Shown in pieces: positions 11,076-64,000 of a stretch of DNA of 64,000 nucleotides; positions within the stretch are counted from its first letter, which is position 1; every line of letters starts with the position of its first letter. The stretch covers positions 186,001-250,000 of the forward strand of contig NW_004454217.1 in NCBI RefSeq assembly GCF_000283155.1, read 5' to 3'. Made by a program: the position numbers and the translations under genes. Source of the DNA: Ceratotherium simum simum. Lineage: Eukaryota > Chordata > Mammalia > Perissodactyla > Rhinocerotidae. The notes beneath the pieces are model-generated. The model was not told the origin of the DNA and did not search any database. It saw only the letters and a list, made by a program, of their open reading frames with translations.

Positions 11076-13058
11076 CTATGTTTACATAATCAAATTTATT
11101 ATTTGACACATACAAAAATGTTTTTAAATTATGTATTTTTCATACTTTGATAATTGAAAATAAATTCATGCACCAATATTTTAACGTATAATAGAATACA
11201 GTGCAGGATTTATGAACATACATAAAATCATACCATATAAATGTTTACAAATAATAAGATTTAAGATTTCCTGACACACAGACGATACTATTGCTCTTTA
11301 AATATAGTTGTACATATCATCGATCAATTCATTATTCTTCCACATGGTTATTTCAATGCATGATCCAATCAATCAGTATGAAAGGTTAGTGGTACAATAT
11401 AGGCAGACATGGTTATCAACTCAGCGTCACATGGTCACAGAAAACAGAGTTAGGACTGCATAAGGACTAACTGTGGGCCCAACAACCTATCAATCAGTGG
11501 ATTAACGTAAGGCATTAATAAATTGGCATATAAAAATAGCTTAATGAGTGATCTAATCCATTTAGAATGCTGAAGCACTTCCGTGGTAAATGTTAATCTA
11601 TTTAATTGAAAAATGCTTCATTTCACCTTTTCTCTAAACTGACAACTGCAAATAGCCAGTACTTAAGATCCAGAATTTTAAGTCACTGACCAGAAGGACT
11701 AATTGGCATATATGTGCTCAGAGCCCCCAGCCCCTCACCAGCCTTCCATTCAGTGTGTGCCATCAGCCCCCTCCTGTAGTCAGTGGTGGGCTGAGTGTAA
11801 AGTAAGTATGATTGAGGTGGTTCAGGGATGTCTTCTGTTTAATATTGTCCAACTCACATTCTGTCATCCAACCAACCAGCCAACTTTTAGGAACTCTAAG
11901 CTAGATTATTTTGTTTTATAATCTTGATTATCAAATATTGTTTGAGCTAAGGAATTTGTTTTGCAGAGATTTTTTTTTTTTCAATCCAGACTTAACCTAT
12001 ATAGTTCACCTGAAGCAAATCAGTGGCATCAAGTCAACCCCACTCTGGGAGTGGTAAACCCAGTGCAGCCTCAGGTCACCTCATTTTAGGTTTAACAAGA
12101 TAAATCAGCTCATCTTCCTGGACCAGCTTAAGCTTTTTTTTTTTTTTTTGGCTTCCTTTTGGTAGTAGAGGTTTTTTTAATTGGAATTCTATTTTGAATT
12201 TTGTGGTTTTTGGCACTAAACGTAATGAAAACCCATTCTACCCCGTCCCTCAAGTTTCTTTGCTGCTCACCTTCCCAGAGCCACTATTTCCTAAGTAGGT
12301 AACTGATGTCTTTCATTTAGGAAGCCTTGACATAAACACATGACATGGGTGACAGACCAGGAATCTGCTAAGAGTCCTGTAGCCCTCCTCAGTTTTGATG
12401 TTTTAGCACCATATGTAGAAAGGAGATCATCTGTGGGAGGTGAGACAACAGCCCACACAACGGGAAACTTTCAAAGGCACTTAATGGATATAAAACTCTG
12501 CAAATGAAACATTAAAAAATTAAGTTTCTCAACCTGTGTATACGTGGCTCATTTGGTTTTGGAAGCTAGATGTGGAGAACAGAGGCTATCAATATCTCTA
12601 GTACTTCGGTGCATCTAACTTAAGCTATCTTGTTCAACTTATTTGTAAAAATGAACATTTTTAAAGTGTGTAGAAACAATAGTAAAACATCTTTTGTAAA
12701 AGTTTTGATGCAAATTAAAAGCTACATATTGGTTAGGGTAACTGAGGCTTTAAATTTGGTCAGTGGGCTACAATATCAGGGTTATTTTGTCAATGTAGTT
12801 AGTACATATAGTTTTTAGTCTCAGGAACAGAGGCAAGCGGTCTTAACATTTGAGAACTGACCTTCCTTCTTGGCATCACCGTTTTGGAGATTCCAGATGA
12901 TGGGAGCGGTCACACCCCTTCACTAGCACTTCGAGCTTGTGCAGCCTGCAGCCTTGGAGGCATATCCCAGCAGCTGGTGGCGAGGAGGTGCCTCGTCACT
13001 GCCTCTGCAGTTGCTGGGTGGTAGCAGCAGCAGCAGTAAAGGAAGAGGTTTCTGGCAT

Positions 13059-13083
<25 letters not shown>
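11076..13083 (-). CDS. EML6: EML6 terminal exon (25 nt coding, about 2 kb 3'UTR)
   Basis: After acceptor CTTTTTCAG at 13085-13084, only 25 nt are coding: the T that completes AG|T Ser, then VFVWRCL and TAA at 13061-13059. This matches the conserved EML6 terminus and closes the last blade. The remaining sequence down to about 11076 is 3'UTR, inferred from an AATAAA complement at 11095-11100. A short CTG run (complement of 13024-13036) lies just after the stop. Small open frames in the UTR have no support. Confidence 0.88.
11095..11100 (-). terminator. EML6: EML6 polyadenylation signal (AATAAA on - strand)
   Basis: TTTATT on the + strand reads AATAAA on the - strand about 1.96 kb after the EML6 stop. 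A T-rich stretch (complement of 11066-11077) follows downstream. Other cleavage sites within the UTR remain possible; an ATTAAA-type complement occurs near 12178. Confidence 0.7.
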
Positions 13084-56934
<43,851 letters not shown>

Positions 56935-57074
56935 CTGTAAAGCCAGAAATAGCCAATTACCCCATCCAGAGTCTCATTATTCCTGTCTCTGGACTATTTC
57001 ACCCATGTCATTCTGTAGGGTGGCTTCTACTAAGTATAAACGAAACAGTTCATTTAAGTGGCAATTTCCCTACA

Positions 57075-57180
57075 TTTCTCTAGAATGTAAGCTCCATGAG
57101 GGCAGAGACTAGGTCTCTTTTTTCCCTAATGCATTACCTGGCTCATCATAGGTCCTCAATAGTTTGTGAGGGAATGAATA
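57075..57180 (+). repeat. L2-like LINE 3' end
   Basis: AGAATGTAAGCTCCATGAGG and GGCAGAGACTAGGTCTC, ending in GAATGAATAA: L2 3' end. Confidence 0.7.
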
Positions 57181-59599
57181 AAATTTTACACTACAGAACC
57201 TATTTCTGGGAGCCTGAGAAAGTATAAAAAGCTCGTTTCTGTTTCTCTCAAATATCAGATGTGCATTCTCCACAGGTCTCTAGTGTAAACTCCTGATTGT
57301 GGGCTGACTGACATTTGAGATCAGAGGTGTCTTCCCAGTCATCCTCCACAGCGGCTTTTGAACTGCAGCCCAGGCTAAGACAGAAGAGCAAGGAACTTCT
57401 TATAATCCTGGGGCCTCAAGTAAGATTTAAAACATACACACCAGTTTCTGCCACAGACACTGGAAACAATTTCTAACACTAGAAACACTCAAATGATTGA
57501 TTTAAAAACAAAGTAAGCTCCTTTTTAACAAACATAACCAAATAAATAGAACCCAATTTATGAGTAATTACTGAAAGCTCTTCAGAGTGGTACGCTCAGG
57601 CCACACCACGTTTATCCCCAGGTAGTGAAGGATGAGGTTGGAATGTGAGTTAGCTGCTTACTCCTGGGCAGTCCTGACAAGTGGTGGCAAGCCGAAGCTG
57701 GCCCCAGAAACCAGCTTCCATTTTTGGCTCACGAGCCACCGCCTGGCAAAAACAGTTCCAGTGGGAGCCATTTCAAGAGGGAGAGATTTTCCATTCTCTC
57801 AGTGACTCCCAGGGAATACCTTATGCAATGTGGGAAGTCGCACGCACTTTCTGAGGTCGTAAGAGGGCCATCAGTGTCCCAGATAAAAATTTTAATAATT
57901 GACAAGAGGCTTCCAGAGGGTTTGGGACTGGCATGCTGGGGAACCTGAAACCACCACAGACGCATGGCAGGAGACAGGTGCAGGAGAGGCCATGACTTTG
58001 AAATACTCTTGGTCAAGATCTCTCTGTATTTGACTGACAGCTACCTGACAGAAGAGTAGAACTGCCCACTCCTCAGCAGAGTACTAAGTCTAGAAAGATT
58101 AGGGAAGCAAGCAGGCAGGCAGCATTTCCAAGAAGCCCTCCAGAGCCACTAGTTTGCTAGAGAACAGGTAGAGCAAAATAAGGATTTCCAAGGGAAACCA
58201 CTGTGTGACCATGTGAGATCCAGAAGGCATGGAAACAAAGAGGACAGTCATAGCGGCTGCAGCCATGTGTCCTGCTGGTCTTCTTGCTGGAAGCAGGAAC
58301 CTACCCATTATATCTACTACAAACGCAGGCTGGTTTCTTGAGAGGAGGAGAAAGTAAAAGAGCTTGAGAAATGCCTCTCTATATTCCTACTTATATGAGG
58401 GAACACAGAGTTTCTAGACAGGATGAAGGAAGAATTAAAAAAAAAAGGTTCAGGGAAAAAGTATTCTAAGGTGATCAATCAGGCTGCAGAGGGAAAGAAA
58501 GTAACACAGAGAAGAAAGAGAAAGAGGAAATAATTCTGAATCATTGGAGCTATTTAACAAAGCTGAGATTCTTCCAGCAGAGGGTGATTCAAGATTCTCA
58601 GAACAGGAAAGAAGACCACTTCTCCATTGAACAATAAAGGGAATTTACAGTTACCAGAAGGTTCCGGGAAACAGCTGCTCCACCAAGAGGAAGAGGCTGG
58701 CAGGGACGTTTGGTGGTTCCCTTAGAGCCTATGGAAGGAGCCTCCTGAAGACCTGGCTCAGCTAGCCGGATGAACTGTCTTTCTGGGTCATCATGCCAAA
58801 CTACACATTTCTGTAACACCCATCAGGAGTCACTACCGCAACTTTCCTCTTTCACTGAGTCATGAAAGAATAGAGAATCTGGAATATGTCTCCAGAGTGC
58901 TGGTTGTTAACTGCTTTTAGGTGAGAAATTCCTGAGACTCCGATGAAAGCTATGTACCTTCTCCTTACATTCACAACATTTCACATACAGTATTTCTGTC
59001 TTTAAAATTTTACTTACAAGGTTCCTCTTTGAAGAACCAATTTCTAGAGCCTTTGATGTTCTGAGAAGGAAACTTAAGAACTTGAGGGTGGGTTTTAAAA
59101 ATGTAAATGACATGGTGGTATTTTAACCTCTCTGATGTAGTGGAAGGGCACAGCTTTGGAAGGGAAGGGAGGTTACGGGAAGCAATCAGCCAGCTATATA
59201 GATGGTGTGAAAGGACAGAGCTGGGTTTTCTGGTACGTAGTTTAAAGTGCTGGAAAAATGGGTGGGCTCTGGCAAAGGAAGTCTATCTCATGGAGGCTAG
59301 AAAATAGTGATTATCAGGGGACTAATGACTGCATCAAGAAGATTTTAAACTGTAAAACTGAATATATAAGGACACGTTTGTCATGGAAAGAAAAATGCCT
59401 ACAAGAGAGGCCTCGTAACTCATAGGAAAGGAGAACAGGAAAATGATCAAGAAGAAGACACGGCGTTAACAGCATTAGAGTCTGACAAATGGATTTTAAT
59501 TTTTGACAAAGAGAGCTGTGTGGTGATATTAAGACCTCATAGGTATCACTATGACTTGATGACATGGAGCTCAATGCTACAATATTGCACTGGGATGGT

Positions 59600-60102
59600 A
59601 TCTCAGCCGGTAGGGCTGCCCTAACAAAAATACCACAAGCTGGGTGGCTTAAACAACCAGGAATTTACTTCTCACAGTCCTGGAGGCTGGCGTTACGATC
59701 AAGGTGCCAGTCAATTTAGTTCCTGGTGAGGGCTTTCATCCTGGCTTATAAACACCTTACATGAGCACACAGAGAGTGCTCATATGGCCTTTCCTCAGTG
59801 TGTGTGTGTGTGTGTGTGCAGCTGTGTGTGTGTGGCTGTGTGTCTGTGTGCGTATGTGTGTGTGTGTGTGCAGCTGTGTGTGTGTGGCTGTGTGTCTGTG
59901 TGCGTGTATGTGGACAGAGAGTGAGCTCTTTGGTGTCTCTTCTTATATGGACACTAATCCTATTGGATCAGGGCCCCACCTTTATGACCTCATTTGACCT
60001 TAATTATTTCTGTCAATGCCTTCTCTACATAAACAGTCACATTGGAGTTTAGGGCTTCAACATACAAATTTCGGTGGAGACACAAACATTCAGTCCATAA
60101 CA
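59600..60102 (-). mobile_element. ERVL-MaLR solo LTR (MST/MLT1-like)
   Basis: On the - strand it starts TGTTATGGACTGAATGTTTG and contains the MaLR text for the LTR end (CTCACAGTCCTGGAGGCTGG on the + strand near 59676). No internal retroviral genes adjoin it. A TG-rich compound repeat has expanded inside at about 59797-59910. Confidence 0.8.
59797..59910. repeat. Compound TG microsatellite with a 52-bp higher-order unit
   Basis: TG runs broken by GCAGC, GGC and CTG/CG interruptions. The GCAGCTG landmark recurs exactly 52 bp apart (C at 59819 and 59871), with the same interruption order in both units. Lies inside the MaLR LTR. Confidence 0.92.
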
Positions 60103-60237
60103 GATGGTGAACTTTGTCCAACAGATCCAGAGCATTGGAGAAGTGTGATTATACAGCTGGAGATCTTCATCAGCCTGGGTCCACATATTTGGGAGGGAGA
60201 GTGTACCAGAAAATTCAGATTTAAAAAAAGAGGAGAA

Positions 60238-60494
60238 GGCTAGCCCTGTGGCATAATGGTTAAGCTTGGTGGGCTCCGTTTTGGTGGCCCAGGTTTGCGG
60301 GTTTGGATCCCAGGCGCAGCCCTACACCACTCGTCAGCCATGCTGTGGCAGCGACCCACATACAAAATAGAGGAAGACTGGCATAGATGTTAGCTCAGGG
60401 CTAATCTTCCTCAAGAAAAAAAAGAGGAAGATTGGCAACAGATGTTAGCTCAGGGCAAATCTTCCCCAGAAAAAATAAAAATAAAAAAATTTTT
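60238..60494 (+). mobile_element. ERE SINE, classic-tail subtype
   Basis: GGCTAGCCCTGTGGCATAAT start and paired GATGTTAGCTCAGGGC units. Flanked by an exact AAAAAGAGGAGAA duplication at 60225-60237 and 60495-60507. It sits next to the MaLR LTR. Confidence 0.9.
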
Positions 60495-60654
60495 AAAAAG
60501 AGGAGAAAGAGAAGTGATACTATCAAAGTAGTTTATAGTGGCCAGTGGTTTTCAAATGCTTTTAAATTATGAAACTATTTCTTCAATCAAATCTTACACA
60601 GTAGAACTCAAGAATAAAATGATAATTCAATTTAAAATAGTGGACAAAAGATTT

Positions 60655-61455
60655 GTACAAACACTTCACAAACGGCCAATAAGCAGATGAAAAAGTGCTG
60701 AGCATCATTAGCCATTAGGGAAACGTAATTACAAACACAATGAGATCACACTATCAACTCCCCAGGACAGCTAAATTTTACAAGTCTGACAACACCGAAT
60801 GTCAGCAACTGGCACTCTTTTACATTTTTGGTGAGAATGTAAAATGATACAAGCACTTTGGAAAAAAGTCTGGCAGTTTCTTAAAAAGTGAAATATACAT
60901 TTTCTCCTGTGACCTAGAAATTCCATTCCTATGTATTTACTTAAGAGAAAGAAAACATATGTCCACAAAGATTTGTCCAAAAATGTTCATAGTAGCTTTA
61001 TTATAACCAAACACTGGAAAAGCATGTGTCCATCGATAACTCTATGGGTAAACAAACTCCATTATATCCATACAATGGAATTCTACTCGGCTACAAAAAG
61101 GAACAGACTATTCTTACACACAAAACATGGAGAAATCTCAGAAACATTATCTGAGTGAAAGAAGTAAGACACAAAACAGTATCTACTTTATCATCCCATT
61201 TATATGAAGTTCTGGAACAGGTAGAACTAATTTACGGGGAAAACCATTGGAACAGTTTTTTCATCTGAGAGTGGAGTGGGAGTGAGGATTGACCTGGAAG
61301 TCAATATGAGGAAACTTCCTGGGGCGATGATAACGTTCTCTATCTTGACAGGTGTTTGGATCATATAGGTGTATGTGTTTGTCAAAGCTCATCAAAACGA
61401 ACCCTAAAATTTGTGCATTTCAACTGTGTATAAATTTTACTTAAAAGATACCATA
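60655..61455 (+). mobile_element. Old L1 3' fragment
   Basis: Recognisable L1 ORF2 tail and 3'UTR text, for example CATACAATGGAATTCTACTC near 61070 and CTATCTTGACAGGTGTTTGG near 61340. Heavily diverged and without an open frame. Confidence 0.75.
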
Positions 61456-62390
61456 AACAAATGTTGAACTCTAGGTAATGATATGCATGTTGAAACATTT
61501 AGGGGTAAATATCCTGATGTCTACAATTTACTTTGAATTATAGAATCTAGGTGGTAGGTTTCTCAGATTTCACTGTATCATTCTTTTGTCTTATTTGTAT
61601 GCTTGAAAATCTTGCTAATAAAATGTTGGAAAAAATATTACACAGAAGCTCAATGTATAAAATACAAAACACAGAGAAACTCTGGTTGAAGCAGAGGTGG
61701 GGCTCCAGAGCCCCTCCACTTGGCCCCTACCTTGTTTCCTGAGGTTGTACACGAGGGACCTCCCTGGAACACTGGGAGTCTGAGGAACCCAGACTGAAAT
61801 TGATGCTATAGACAGTACACCTGGTTAGGCTGGGACGTAGATGATGAATTTCCAAGACCAAAAATAAATCTAGCACAGGAGCACAACACAACAGTATTAT
61901 GGGGATTTCAGCTATCTAAATATCTGCCAAAATCTTAGTCTACTGATACCTGGATATCACTAATTTCTTGACTTGTCCCACTAGCAATCTCATTTCAAAA
62001 AATGTATAAGTAGCAAAGAAAATTGCTAGATGGGACTGAATTCTGATCAAATAGGAAGGGCTGGTAAGCGATGGGGACATGGTGGCTCTTTGGGACAAGG
62101 CCACCAGGTGGCTTGGAAATTTGAGATGGACAACGAAGGGAACGTGGACATAATCAGAAGCGAATCTTAGAGAAGTCTACCAAAAATTATTATCTGAGCA
62201 GATAATAACAAATAAAGAAGGAAAGAAGAAGGCATCTAAAGAAACCAAAGTGGCTGCAGAGGCAACTGGTGTGTCTAAGTTTTAAATGACAGAAGGAGGA
62301 ACAAATAACCAAGGATGAAGACAAAAGTCTTGCACAGACAACTTTAATATAGTTTCGGGAATGGTAAAGTGAAAAACTAAGACAACTGAT

Positions 62391-62490
62391 AAAGATTTTA
62401 AAGATATATATTATAAAGATATATTTTAAAGATATAGAAAGGTATATTTTAAAGATACATAAAGATATATTTTAAAGATATACATTAAAG
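62391..62490. repeat. AT-rich tandem repeat (AAAGATATATTTT-like)
   Basis: Five to six imperfect units built from AAAGATATA and TTTTAAAGATA. Confidence 0.85.
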
Positions 62491-63384
62491 CAGATTTACT
62501 TTTCTATTAAAGAGAATGCTCATCAAACCAGAAAGGGCAAAATAGAGTTCAAGTACTTGAGTCCAGGTGCCTTCAAATGTGACCACAGAAATAAGGTCAG
62601 TAACAGCCCAGGAGTTTAGAAACCAGGAAAGGCGGCATCAAACATAAAAAGGTTCCTGTATCCAAAAGGGAAAACAAATACAGTCTGGCAAATGTTGATC
62701 CATGAGTTGATGCAATCCCCAGAAAATTCAAGGGTGAATTATTATACAGAAAGTCGATAAGTACTTGGAAAAGGAAGTAATGATTACTAGGCAGCAACAG
62801 GGTTCACTGTACTACTCCCGTATCCTTTATTGATGGGCTTATCAGAAGGAGAGATTAGCGATACCAGACACACAATCAATCTGGCTTTTAGCAAGATATT
62901 TGGCAAGTCTTTAGTGATGTCTTGTTGGACTAGAGACAGAAGTGTGACCTCCATGATAGCATAGTCAGATAGATTTAAAAGTCTGTTACTGATTGAAGAA
63001 CTGTAACTAAATGTGTGCATTAATAAATAAATGTCACATTGAACAGGGGCTCCTGGGGGTGGTGTTTGGTTGTTCTAGTCTATCTTTTCTGTTCTTTCCA
63101 TAATTTAGAACTCAGACTTGTGAAATCAGAGGATGACGTGATGCTGGAAGGGAAAGTAAATACTTCGAAAAGATATTTTAAAAATGTTGACAGGTTGGAA
63201 CAATGAGATAAAATAAACAAGATAAATCTTATTTGGTACAAATATAAAGGTCTGTACTCAGATTTTAGAAAATCAATTTTATGAGCACAAGATGGGGGAT
63301 AACCTGAACATTTTTCAGAACAACTTCTATGATTCAATTGTATAGTGTAGCAGCCAAAAGAGTTGATGCCATTTTAGTTCAATT

Positions 63385-63755
63385 TAATATAATTAGAAAA
63401 TCAAAACAAAAAGGTAAGAGTCCCACTGTATCCTGACCTGGTCAGATCACATCTGAAGCACTGAATTCAGTCTTAGATGAGACAATTTAAAACAGAATTG
63501 ATAAAGTGGAGTGTGCTTAGAGGGAGGGGGCAGCTGGAAACCATGTCATATGGGAATTGGCTGAAGGAACTGGAGATGTTTAGCCTGGAGAAAATGAAAC
63601 TTCAGGAAGTCAAATACAATCTTCCTATACATGAAGGCTGTGAGAGGACTGGAATTATTTAATGATGATTGAAGGCACAACTTTGGCTAAAGAGAAAATA
63701 TTTCAGCTCAGTACAGAGCAAAACATTTTAACAATTGGAGCCATTTAAAAATGAA
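63385..63755 (+). mobile_element. L3/CR1-type LINE 3' fragment
   Basis: Contains GAACTGGAGATGTTTAGCCT and neighbouring text typical of the end of CR1/L3 elements. The segment to the left (62.0-63.4 kb) may be more of the same element but is too diverged for me to claim. Confidence 0.7.
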
Positions 63756-63757
63756 GT

Positions 63758-64000
63758 GGGGGGCTGCCTGGTGGCATAGGGGTGAAGCTTGCACACGCCG
63801 CTTCGGTGGCCCGGGGTTCACAGGTTCAGATACCGGACATGGACATATGCACCACGTATCAAGCCATGCTGTGGCAGTGTCCCATATACAAAATAGAGGA
63901 AGATAGGCACAGATGTTAGGTCAGGGCTAGTCTTCCTCAGCAAAAAGAGGAAGACTGGCAACAGATGTGGGCTCAGGGTCAATCTTTCCTACCAAAAAAA
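63758..64000 (+). mobile_element. ERE SINE at the window edge
   Basis: GGGGGGCTGCCTGGTGGCAT start, classic paired tail and an A-run at the last bases. The downstream flank is outside the window, so its duplication cannot be checked. It lies directly after the L3/CR1 fragment. Confidence 0.88.

Larger units (their letters stand above)
56935..64000 (-). other. EML6: EML6 intron (right edge of window)
   Basis: No upstream EML6 exon was found by looking for WD/HELP signatures on the - strand. It contains an L2-like 3' end (about 57075-57180), a MaLR LTR (59600-60102), an ERE (60238-60494), an old L1 fragment (about 60655-61455), an AT-rich tandem repeat (62391-62490), an L3/CR1 fragment (about 63385-63755) and an ERE at the edge. 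Confidence 0.8.

Noticed and set aside
12840..12910. Minus-strand peptide resembling a WD strand (GVTAPIIWNLQNGDAKKEG) in the EML6 3'UTR
   Set aside because: It lies downstream of the EML6 stop, has no acceptor or donor, no extended similarity I can recognise and no second blade; probably chance.
57729..58016. Minus-strand 95-codon frame containing FIWDTDG
   Set aside because: A single WD-like tripeptide without blade context or splice sites; not similar to EML6.
59761..60052. Cys/Val-rich open frames
   Set aside because: Translation of the TG microsatellite in an LTR.
56935..64000. Search for further upstream EML6 exons
   Set aside because: No WD/HELP signature with correct splice sites and phase 0 donor was seen on the - strand; the next exon is presumably outside the window.

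Overview
The window is mammalian nuclear DNA, almost certainly from a perissodactyl. It is intron-rich, has canonical GT-AG splice sites, and carries many copies of the tRNA-derived ERE SINE (GGCCGGCCC-type 5' end) known from horses and rhinoceroses. L1, L2, L3/CR1, MIR, hAT, Tigger-like and MaLR remnants are also present. I cannot decide between horse, rhinoceros and tapir from the sequence alone. There are no bacterial-type genes, operons, CRISPR arrays or intact viral genes.

Two genes meet tail to tail. On the + strand, positions 1 to about 10935 hold the 3' end of RTN4 (reticulon 4, Nogo): the last five exons, the stop codon at 9966-9968 and a 3'UTR of about 1 kb. They encode the last 118 residues of the reticulon homology domain. 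On the - strand, from about 11076 to the right edge, lies the 3' part of EML6 (EMAP-like protein 6): sixteen coding exons between 56934 and 13059 plus a 3'UTR of about 2 kb. The EML6 exons join in frame (2,202 nt including the stop, 733 residues) and supply the last WD module of EMAP unit 2, a charged linker, and the complete third EMAP unit (HELP motif plus WD blades) down to the terminus ...VFVWRCL. The two predicted 3' ends are only about 140-150 bp apart. This arrangement matches the known mammalian RTN4-EML6 neighbourhood.

The rest is intron. The RTN4 intron at 2512-8643 contains a tandem ERE pair whose target-site duplications reveal the order of insertion. Most EML6 exons cluster at 13-34 kb. 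A 22.6 kb intron (33922-56506) then holds purine-rich old repeat sequence at 36.5-40.1 kb and a 5'-truncated L1 at 45.0-48.2 kb, which was itself hit by a Tigger-like MITE and an ERE. The last 7 kb (56935-64000) is EML6 intron with an ERVL-MaLR LTR, an old L1 piece, an L3/CR1 piece and an ERE at the window edge.

Functionally the genes are unrelated: RTN4 shapes ER tubules and its Nogo-66 loop inhibits neurite growth, while EML6 is a microtubule-associated beta-propeller protein. I found no evidence for a new biological system. The points worth a second look are genome-structural: the convergent 3' ends, the nested and tandem transposons, a chimeric ERE tail, and a few tandem repeats.
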